Origin: Reyranella sp.
GTDB lineage: Bacteria > Pseudomonadota > Alphaproteobacteria > Reyranellales > Reyranellaceae
Length of the DNA stretch: 35,072 nt
Direction of reading: 5' to 3'
Assembly (NCBI RefSeq): GCF_017305915.1
Contig: NZ_JAFKJN010000045.1
Location: 1-35,072, forward strand
Within the stretch, counting starts at the first letter, position 1, and every line of letters starts with the position of its first letter. A program made the translations under genes and the position numbers. Under the pieces are notes generated by a model. That model was not told the origin of the DNA. It saw nothing but the letters and a program-made list of their open reading frames with translations, and ran no database searches. Below are positions 29,363-35,072 of this stretch, one piece after another.

Positions 29363-30235
29363 ATGAAAGTCCCGTTCCAGACCGTCGACGTTTTCACCGA
29401 CCGCAAGTTCGGCGGCAATCCGCTGGCCGTCATTCCCGACGCCCGGGGCCTCACCACCGAGCAGATGCAATCGATTGCGGCCGAGTTCAATCTGGCCGAG
29501 ACGACGTTCGTGCTGCCGCCGAAGGACCCGAAGAACACCGCGCAGGTCCGCATCTTCACGCCGAAGTCGGAAATGCCCTTCGCCGGCCATCCCAACGTCG
29601 GCACCGCCTTCGTGCTGGCGCGGATGGGCCGGGCGACCGGCGATCGGCTCGTGTTCGAGGAGAAGGCCGGCCTCGTCCCGCTCGACCTCACGCGCCAGAA
29701 CGGCACCGTCGTCGCCGCCCGCCTTGCTGCACCGCAGCCTCTGACGTCGGGCGAGAAGGTCGCTCCGGAGATCGTGGCGCAGGCCGTCGGGCTCGCACCC
29801 GCCGACATCGTCGGCCAGCCGATGATCGCCTCGACCGGCAACAACTTCCTGTTCGCCGAGGTCCGCTCGCGCGAGACGCTGAAGGCCGCCAGCTACAACA
29901 TCGAGACCTTCCGTCAGCACCTGCCGATGGAGCGCACCGTCGGCGTGCATCTCTACGTCACCGGCGCCGACATCCAGTCGCGCATGTTCGCGCCGCTGTT
30001 CGGCGTGCCGGAGGACCCGGCGACCGGCAGCGCCAACATCACCCTGATCGGCCTCCTGGCGCTGCGCGAGCCGCAACCCGACCTCACCTTCACCCGGACG
30101 ATCGGCCAGGGCGTCGACATGGGCCGGCCGAGCGTGCTCGAAGCGACCGCGGAGAAAAAGGGCGGTAAGATCGTCGCCGCCTATATCGGTGGCCGCTGCG
30201 TCCCAATGCTGAGCGGCACGATCGACCTCACTTGA
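29363..30235 (+). CDS. PhzF family isomerase/epimerase, 290 aa
   Basis: The start KVPFQTVDVFTDRKFGGNPL, the AAEFNLAETTFVLPP block with the conserved catalytic Glu, FTPKSEMPFAGHPNVGTAFV, and the DPATGSANITLIGLL motif define the PhzF family of diaminopimelate-epimerase-like two-lobed proteins. PhzF itself isomerises trans-2,3-dihydro-3-hydroxyanthranilate in phenazine synthesis, but no other phenazine gene is here, and most relatives have unknown substrates. ATG 29363 (MKVPFQ) matches the usual family start; an in-frame ATG four codons earlier at 29351 lies inside the palindrome. The 3' end overlaps the convergent membrane-protein gene by eight bases. Confidence 0.88.
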   Translation: MKVPFQTVDVFTDRKFGGNPLAVIPDARGLTTEQMQSIAAEFNLAETTFVLPPKDPKNTAQVRIFTPKSEMPFAGHPNVGTAFVLARMGRATGDRLVFEEKAGLVPLDLTRQNGTVVAARLAAPQPLTSGEKVAPEIVAQAVGLAPADIVGQPMIASTGNNFLFAEVRSRETLKAASYNIETFRQHLPMERTVGVHLYVTGADIQSRMFAPLFGVPEDPATGSANITLIGLLALREPQPDLTFTRTIGQGVDMGRPSVLEATAEKKGGKIVAAYIGGRCVPMLSGTIDLT

Positions 30236-31256
30236 CGGTCTTCAGCTCGCCCAGCGTGACGGCGAAATTGCGCAGGCGGTCGGAATCGGCGACCGCCTTG
30301 ATGTTGGTCCCGGCGCGCTCCAGCGGTCCGCTGAGGTCGCACTTCGAGCCGACCATCCACTTGAGATTGGGCAACTGCCATTCGAGGTCCGTCGCCGCGT
30401 TGAGATAGTCGCCGTGGCCTTTGTCGATGCGATTGGCCGCGCGAAGGAAGGCGTTGGCATAGGCCTCGCACATCTCGCGGGTGCCCAGCACGTTCCACTG
30501 CCACAGCTCGGCCAGCTCGCCGAGCGGACGCTGCTCGAGCAGGGCGACGGCGTCGGCCTGGCGCGTTTTCACCTTCTGGATACCCTGCAGCGCCCGGTCG
30601 GCGAAGGCGCGATTGCGCAGAAACGGCAGGTAGTCGGCGAGAGGCGAATCGGGGCCGAGGTTGGCGAACGCCGCCGCCTCGCGTTCCTGGGAATCGCGTT
30701 GAGCCTTGGCCTCCCGCTCCAGGCGCGCCTTCTCCGCTGTCGCGCGATCGGCCGGTGCCGTCGGGTTGGGCGGGGCGCCGCCGAAGCCGATCGCGATCAT
30801 GCCGAACGACAAGACGGCCATCAGCGCCAGCAGGCCCGACGCGGTGCCGGCCGGCCGCAGCGTGTCGTGCAGCCTCGAGAAGCGCGCCCACACGGCGAAC
30901 AGGATGGGCAGCGCCGGCAGCCCGTACACCACGACGGGCGCCGGCCCGCCGCGCGGGTCGAAGTCGCCGATCGCCAGGACGTAGGCGGCGACCGAGGCCG
31001 GGATCAGCACGACCAGCGCCCACGACGCCCTGCGTCCCATGGCGCCGTGCGCCTTGGCCATCGCCAGCAGGGCCACGATCGCGATCCAGAGCAGGCCGCC
31101 CGAGATCGCGGCGAAGGCGATCGACAGGGCATTGCCGGCGGCGTCGCTGCTGCGCGAATCGGCGACCGTGGCGACGGTCACGGCATAGAGGCAGAGCGTC
31201 ACCGCCAGCAGCGCGGCGAAGCCGACCGGCACGCCGCGGCGCGGCGGCGTCGACAT
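30228..31256 (-). CDS. Membrane protein with five predicted helices and a soluble C-terminal domain, 342 aa
   Basis: I do not recognise a family. Hydrophobic segments at about residues 11-30, 45-68, 78-97, 107-125 and 138-158 make an N-terminal membrane part. A charged, coiled-coil-like stretch (RATAEKARLEREAKAQRDSQ, about 171-190) links to a C-terminal domain of about 145 residues with SPLADYLPFLRNRAFADRAL, LAELWQWNVLGTREMCEAYA and two Cys. The C-terminal part could be a sensor or scaffold on one side of the membrane; this is a guess. It lies five bases downstream of the class II aldolase stop... that is, the aldolase gene (31262-31993) precedes the side of its start without overlap: its stop is five bases before this ATG, so both are in one transcription unit. 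Confidence 0.65.
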   Translation of the reverse strand: MSTPPRRGVPVGFAALLAVTLCLYAVTVATVADSRSSDAAGNALSIAFAAISGGLLWIAIVALLAMAKAHGAMGRRASWALVVLIPASVAAYVLAIGDFDPRGGPAPVVVYGLPALPILFAVWARFSRLHDTLRPAGTASGLLALMAVLSFGMIAIGFGGAPPNPTAPADRATAEKARLEREAKAQRDSQEREAAAFANLGPDSPLADYLPFLRNRAFADRALQGIQKVKTRQADAVALLEQRPLGELAELWQWNVLGTREMCEAYANAFLRAANRIDKGHGDYLNAATDLEWQLPNLKWMVGSKCDLSGPLERAGTNIKAVADSDRLRNFAVTLGELKTVK

Positions 31257-31261
31257 GGCGG

Positions 31262-31993
31262 CTACTCCGCCGCCGCCTCCTGCATCACGTGGTCGGGCCG
31301 CGTCGGGTAGATGATGCGCTCGGCGAAGCGGTACATCGCCTCGATCTCGTGCTGCGCGCGGTAGGTCGGCGTCGTGCCCTTGAGCGCCGCGACCTGCTCG
31401 GCGAGCAGGCAGCGCCGCACCTCGGCGGTGAAGGTGTTGAGCCGGTGATAAGCCTCGGAGACGTTGCGGCCGAGCGCCGTCAGGCCGTGCCCGACCAGCA
31501 CCACGAGATTGGTGTCCTGGATGAAGCCCGCGACCGAGCTCACGTCGGCCTCGACATCGACATGCGCCGGCACGTAGTGCACCGGCTTGCCCAGCACGAA
31601 CGGCGGATCGAGCGACAGCACCTTGAAGTCGTGCGGCGCGCCGGAGCCGAGCAAGGCGATGGTCGCGTCGTCATGCACATGAATGGTGGCATTGATGTCG
31701 GGTCGCAGCCGCAGGATCTCGCGGCTGAGATTGTGGCCGACGCTGGTCATGCGCTGGCCCCACACGATCCGGCTCGACGGCACGTCGGTGATGACGATGT
31801 TGCACGCCTCCATCTCCTCCAGCGAGACCTCGGCGTGCTTGGTGTAGGCGATGCCGTGCGGGTAATCCGGATGCGGCGTGCGGATCACGATGTTGCCCAG
31901 GGTGTTGTGGACATAGCCGCGGCCCGAAACCAGGCGGGCGTACTTGATGAACTGGCGGCCGATTTCAGCGTCGAAGACGATCGGTGTCGGCAT
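31262..31993 (-). CDS. Class II aldolase/adducin family protein, 243 aa
   Basis: The zinc ligands of the class II aldolase/L-fuculose-phosphate aldolase family are visible: His105 and His107 in NATIHVHDDA and His169 in NLVVLVGHGLTALG. The N-terminal LVSGRGYVHNTLGNIVIRTP contains the G-N-I/S substrate loop. Length fits the family. Members cleave or epimerise phosphorylated sugars or decarboxylate related compounds; substrate is not readable. ATG 31993 has GGAGGAA at good distance. It sits between the Lrp regulator gene (23 bp upstream, same strand) and the membrane-protein gene (5 bp downstream), so the three probably form an operon. Confidence 0.88.
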   Translation of the reverse strand: MPTPIVFDAEIGRQFIKYARLVSGRGYVHNTLGNIVIRTPHPDYPHGIAYTKHAEVSLEEMEACNIVITDVPSSRIVWGQRMTSVGHNLSREILRLRPDINATIHVHDDATIALLGSGAPHDFKVLSLDPPFVLGKPVHYVPAHVDVEADVSSVAGFIQDTNLVVLVGHGLTALGRNVSEAYHRLNTFTAEVRRCLLAEQVAALKGTTPTYRAQHEIEAMYRFAERIIYPTRPDHVMQEAAAE

Positions 31994-32016
31994 CTTGGGT
32001 TCCTCCGCGAGCGAGT

Positions 32017-32490
32017 CTAGCGGCCGGTCTCCTCCAGCGGTAGCGCCGTCCCCTGCTTCACCGGCCGGAGCGCGAAGGAGCTCCGGATCTGGGCGATGCC
32101 GGGGATCTTGGTGAAGTCCATGACGAAGCGCTCGTAGGCTTCGAGGTCGGGCACCACGACGCGCAGCAGGTAGTCGCTGTCGCCGGTCATCAGGTAGCAC
32201 TCCATCACCTCGGGCCGCGCCGCCGCCGCGCGCTCGAAGGCGGCCAGCGACTTCTCGTTCTGGGTCGAGAGCGACACCGACACGAACACGTTGACCGACA
32301 GGCCGACCGTCTTGGCGTCGAGAAGGGCGGCATAACCCTTGATGACGCCCGCCGCCTCCAGCGCCTTGACCCGCCGCCAGCAGGGCGAGGACGACAGCCC
32401 AACCTTCTCGGCCAGCTCGGCGTTACTGAGACGCCCGTCCTGCTGCAGCCGCTCCAGGATGCGCCGGTCGATGGCATCGAGGGTGATCAT
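32017..32490 (-). CDS. Lrp/AsnC family transcriptional regulator, 157 aa
   Basis: The N-terminal helix-turn-helix reads LDAIDRRILERLQQDGRLSN, AELAEKVGLSSSPCWRRVKA and LEAAGVIKGYAALLDAKTVG, the standard Lrp/AsnC pattern. The C-terminal RAM domain follows with PEVMECYLMTGDSDYLLRVV and VMDFTKIPGIAQIRSSFALR. Such regulators form octamers, bind amino acids or related ligands, and often control the gene transcribed divergently. Here that gene is the ThDP-dependent E1, 88 bp away, which is an attractive target by analogy with BkdR control of branched-chain ketoacid dehydrogenase. ATG 32490 gives the family start; a start six codons earlier at 32508 is possible. Confidence 0.92.
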   Translation of the reverse strand: MITLDAIDRRILERLQQDGRLSNAELAEKVGLSSSPCWRRVKALEAAGVIKGYAALLDAKTVGLSVNVFVSVSLSTQNEKSLAAFERAAAARPEVMECYLMTGDSDYLLRVVVPDLEAYERFVMDFTKIPGIAQIRSSFALRPVKQGTALPLEETGR

Positions 32491-32566
32491 TGCGAAAATT
32501 CCCGCCAATTAGGACAATCCTGCCCAGTACAGGGGAAAACCGGGGCCGAACGCAAGGATTTTCCCC
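32490..32566. promoter_or_regulatory. Divergent Lrp/E1 control region with inverted repeats
   Basis: Towards the E1 gene, TTGCGA (32490-32495) and GACAAT (32513-32518) are spaced by 17 bases and could be a promoter. Around and after it are two inverted repeats: AGGA-CAA-TCCT (32511-32521) over the presumed -10, and GGGGAAAA (32532-32539) with TTTTCCCC (32559-32566). These are candidates for Lrp/AsnC binding. Seen in sequence; the function is inferred. Confidence 0.4.
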
Positions 32567-32578
32567 GGATTAGGGCGT

Positions 32579-34930
32579 ATGGCTTGCTCCATGACCACTC
32601 TGGCCCCGGTTCAACGCCTGCGCCTGCTCCGCGAGCTGGAGCGCAAGGTCCTGTGGCTGTCGTCCTGGACGATCCATCACGCCAACCATATCCGGCCCAA
32701 CCGCGACGGGCTGAAGGTCGGCGGCCACCAAGCCTCGTGCGCTTCGCTGGCGACGGTGATGACCGCCCTCTATTTCTCGGTGCTGAAGCCCGAGGATCGC
32801 GTGGCCGTGAAGCCGCACGCCTCGCCGGTGTTCCACGCCATCCAGTACCTGTTCGGCCATCAGACGCGCGAGAAGCTCGAGCGCTTCCGCGGCCTGGGCG
32901 GCGCGCAGTCCTATCCCTCGCGCACCAAGGACGTCGACGATGTCGACTTCTCGACTGGCTCGGTGGGCTTGGGCGTCGCCATGACCCTGTTCTCCTCGAT
33001 CGTGCAGGACTATGTGCGGCTGAAGCAGCTCGCGCCGGCCGACCGGCCTACGGGCCGCATGGTCGCGCTGGTCGGCGACGCCGAGCTCGACGAGGGCAAC
33101 ATCTTCGAGGCGCTGCTCGAAGGCTGGAAACACGACGTCCGGAACCTGTGGTGGGTGATCGATTACAACCGCCAGAGCCTCGACGGCGTGGTCAACGACC
33201 GGTTGTTCGGCCGGATCGGCGAGATGTTCGAGCTGGTCGGCTGGCGCGTCGTGACGCTGAAGTACGGCAAGCTGCTGGAGACCGTTTTCGCCCAGCCCGA
33301 CGGCGAGCATCTGCGGCAGTGGATCGACGACTGCCCCAACTCGCTCTACTCGGCGCTGGTGTTCAAGGGCGGCGCCGGCTGGCGCGAGGCGCTGACCCGC
33401 GACCTCAACCAGTATCCCGGCATCCGCCGCATCCTGGAGCAGCACGACGATGCCAGCCTGCACCGGCTGATGACCAATCTCGCCGGCAACGACATGCAGG
33501 CCGTGCTCGATGCCTTCGAGGACGTGGCCGACGACACGCCGACCTGCTTCATCGCCTACACCATCAAGGGCCAGGGCCTGCCCTTCGCCGGCCACAAGGA
33601 CAACCATTCGGGCCTGATGACCGTCGACCAGATGGCGGGCTTCAAGCAGGGCATGGCTATCGCCGATGGCCAGGAATGGGACAGGTTCGCCGGCCTCTCG
33701 GTGCCGCCGGCCGAGCTCGAAGCGTTCCTGAAGGAAGCGCCGTTCAACGCGGAAGGCCGCCGCCGCACCGAGGCGCCGGCCGTCGCGATCCCGGCCGCGC
33801 TGCCCAAGCCCAACGACCGCGATTCGAGCACGCAGACCGGCTTCGGCAAGATCCTGAATTCGATCGCGGCCGAGGACAGCGAGCTCAGCCGCCGCATCGT
33901 CACCACCTCGCCCGACGTCTCGGTCTCGACCAACCTCGGCGCCTGGATCAACCGGCGCGGCCTGTTCGGCCACACCGAGGCCGAGGACGTGTTCCGCGAG
34001 CTCAAGGTCGTGTCGGCCCAGCTCTGGCGCAAGACGCCGCGCGGCCAGCACATCGAGCTCGGCATCGCCGAGAACAACCTGTTCATCCAGCTCGCGGCGC
34101 TGGGTCTCAGCCACGAGCTGTTCGGCACCCGCCTGCTGCCGATCGGCACGCTGTACGATCCCTTCATCGCCCGCGGCCTCGATGCGCTGAACTACGCCTG
34201 CTACCAGGATGCGCGGTTCATGATCGTGGCGACGCCGTCGGGCGTGACCTTGGCGCCCGAGGGCGGCGCGCATCAGAGCATCCACACGCCGCTGATCGGC
34301 ATCGGCCAGCCGGGCCTGCTCTCCTACGAGCCGGCCTATGTCGACGAGCTTGCGGTGCTGATGCGCTTCGGCCTGGAGCACATGCAGGAGCCGAAAGGCT
34401 CGTCGATTTACCTGCGCCTCTCGACCCGCAGCCTGGTGCAGCCCGAGCGCACGCTCTCGGCGCAGCAGCAGGCCGACATCGTCGATGGCGGCTACTGGTA
34501 TGCAGCCCCGGAAGACGGCGCCGACATCGCCATCGTCTGCATGGGCGCGGTGACGCCCGAGGCGATCGCCGCGCACGAGAGCGTCGTGAAGGACTTCGCC
34601 GGCGCAGGCCTGCTCGTCCTGACCTCGCCCGACCGCCTGCATGCCGACTGGCTGGCCGCGCAGCGCAATCGCGGCCGCACCGCCGGTTCGGTCGACCGCT
34701 CGGCCGCACCGGTCGAGCGGTTGCTGGCGCCACTATCGCGCGACGCCCGCCTCGTCACCCTGCTCGACGGCCATCCACTGGCGCTGTCGTGGCTGGGCGG
34801 CGTGCGCGGCCAGCGCGTCGTGCCGCTCGGCATCGAGAGCTTCGGCCAGTCGGGCGACATCCCCGATCTCTACCGCGCCTACAAGCTCGACGCGGCGGCC
34901 ATCATCGACGCGGTGGCGCGCTCGATCTAG
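32579..34930 (+). CDS. Homodimeric ThDP-dependent 2-oxoacid dehydrogenase E1 (AceE/transketolase-like), 783 aa
   Basis: The protein has the single-chain E1/transketolase layout: an N-terminal ThDP domain with LKVGGHQASCASLATVMTAL, KPHASPVFHAIQYLFG, DVDFSTGSVGLGVA and the cofactor motif GDAELDEGN...WWVIDYN (166-197); a pyrimidine domain with GQHIELGIAENNLFIQLAAL and LAPEGGAHQSIHTPLIGIGQ; and a C-terminal transketolase-like domain. It is shorter than AceE (about 887). No lipoyl domain and no E2/E3 genes are seen, so its acceptor is unknown; it may act as a pyruvate or ketoacid dehydrogenase E1 with partners encoded elsewhere. ATG 32591 (MTTLAP) is an alternative start. An insertion sequence begins directly after the stop, so any original downstream partner may have been separated. 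Confidence 0.85.
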   Translation: MACSMTTLAPVQRLRLLRELERKVLWLSSWTIHHANHIRPNRDGLKVGGHQASCASLATVMTALYFSVLKPEDRVAVKPHASPVFHAIQYLFGHQTREKLERFRGLGGAQSYPSRTKDVDDVDFSTGSVGLGVAMTLFSSIVQDYVRLKQLAPADRPTGRMVALVGDAELDEGNIFEALLEGWKHDVRNLWWVIDYNRQSLDGVVNDRLFGRIGEMFELVGWRVVTLKYGKLLETVFAQPDGEHLRQWIDDCPNSLYSALVFKGGAGWREALTRDLNQYPGIRRILEQHDDASLHRLMTNLAGNDMQAVLDAFEDVADDTPTCFIAYTIKGQGLPFAGHKDNHSGLMTVDQMAGFKQGMAIADGQEWDRFAGLSVPPAELEAFLKEAPFNAEGRRRTEAPAVAIPAALPKPNDRDSSTQTGFGKILNSIAAEDSELSRRIVTTSPDVSVSTNLGAWINRRGLFGHTEAEDVFRELKVVSAQLWRKTPRGQHIELGIAENNLFIQLAALGLSHELFGTRLLPIGTLYDPFIARGLDALNYACYQDARFMIVATPSGVTLAPEGGAHQSIHTPLIGIGQPGLLSYEPAYVDELAVLMRFGLEHMQEPKGSSIYLRLSTRSLVQPERTLSAQQQADIVDGGYWYAAPEDGADIAIVCMGAVTPEAIAAHESVVKDFAGAGLLVLTSPDRLHADWLAAQRNRGRTAGSVDRSAAPVERLLAPLSRDARLVTLLDGHPLALSWLGGVRGQRVVPLGIESFGQSGDIPDLYRAYKLDAAAIIDAVARSI

Positions 34931-35072
34931 CAGTTTGCTGAAGAACCTTCCGGTTTTTCAGGATTGATGATTCCATAGCGTGGTTTTTGCTGTGGAGCAT
35001 GGGCAATGCGCGGTGAGTTCCGGGATCAGGGCGGTCTGTTCTCCTACATCGACCCCGAGAGCCGCATTCCGG
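34931..35072 (+). mobile_element. Second insertion sequence, left end only (IS5/IS1182-like transposase type)
   Basis: Directly after the E1 stop codon, in the sequence CTAG (34927-34930), a new segment starts with CAGTTTGCTGAAGAACC. It resembles the GCTGAAAAA-type ends of IS elements that carry the transposase N-terminus seen 75 bases on. The junction at the stop codon and the loss of core-like coding mark the border. The right end is outside the window, so family and target duplication stay unproven. Confidence 0.65.
35006..35072 (+). CDS. Transposase, N-terminal fragment (cut by window edge)
   Basis: Twenty-two codons are visible: MRGEFRDQGGLFSYIDPESR and then IP. The pattern MRG...Q...LFSYI-PE-R-P is the usual beginning of a large group of DDE transposases of the IS5/IS1182 type, in which DHPLR normally follows. 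It differs from the transposase at the start of the window, so two different elements bound the region. The catalytic part is outside the window. Confidence 0.75.
   Translation, partial: MRGEFRDQGGLFSYIDPESRIP

Noticed and set aside
29351..30235. The PhzF gene as part of a phenazine pathway
   Set aside because: No other phenazine gene is present and the PhzF fold is widespread with other or unknown roles.
1..35072. CRISPR arrays, tRNA or rRNA genes, prophage or plasmid replication genes
   Set aside because: I looked for direct-repeat arrays, cloverleaf-like segments and typical phage or replication proteins and saw none; faint RNA genes could still be missed by eye.

Overview
The window is a GC-rich stretch of a bacterial chromosome with dense, mostly short-spaced genes. 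Gene content and protein style (BacA-type SbmA, phasin, hyuA/hyuB hydantoinase pair, SMP-30 lactonase, several acyl-CoA ligases, AsnC/Lrp beside a homodimeric E1) suggest an alphaproteobacterium, perhaps of the Reyranella/Rhodospirillales-Hyphomicrobiales type. The genus is a guess; no rRNA or tRNA gene was seen.

Layout. Positions 1-145 are the end of an IS5-like insertion sequence. From there to about 2.8 kb is an accessory zone with visibly lower GC: an unrecognised 218-residue protein, a small protein resembling the DUF2622/GhoS family, a gene-poor 500-bp stretch with a possible decayed fragment, and a cytosolic 5'-nucleotidase broken by one frameshift. From 2.8 kb the core-like region begins: SbmA/BacA transporter, SulP-STAS anion transporter, a lipoprotein, an LLM flavin oxidoreductase, a class III cyclase-ATPase-TPR regulator, a peroxiredoxin-like protein, a nitronate monooxygenase/SMP-30 lactonase pair, a phasin, hyuA-hyuB, a LysE exporter, a coiled-coil protein, an acyl-CoA ligase coupled to PEP carboxylase, two paralogous SpoIIAA/STAS-like proteins around an alpha/beta hydrolase with a Cys nucleophile, an acyltransferase-3 membrane protein, a second acyl-CoA synthetase, a PhzF isomerase, a membrane protein, a class II aldolase, an Lrp/AsnC regulator divergent from a thiamine-diphosphate E1, and the start of a second, different insertion sequence from 34931.

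The theme is organic-acid, acyl-CoA and amide metabolism typical of a soil or freshwater heterotroph: acyl-CoA activation, anaplerosis, polyester granules, ring-amide hydrolysis and lactone hydrolysis. I see no defence locus, CRISPR array, prophage or secondary-metabolite cluster.

The most interesting layer is non-coding. Four kinds of palindromic repeat sit at gene ends. The best is a 127-bp, CTAG-bounded, two-hairpin element present twice (18718-18844 and 25686-25812), whose arms differ by seven compensatory base-pair changes and whose terminal CTAGs supply stop codons of flanking genes. Another large inverted repeat (16866-16991) encodes the last residues of HyuA and ends just before the hyuB ribosome binding site. 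A perfect 48-bp palindrome overlaps the start region of the PhzF gene.
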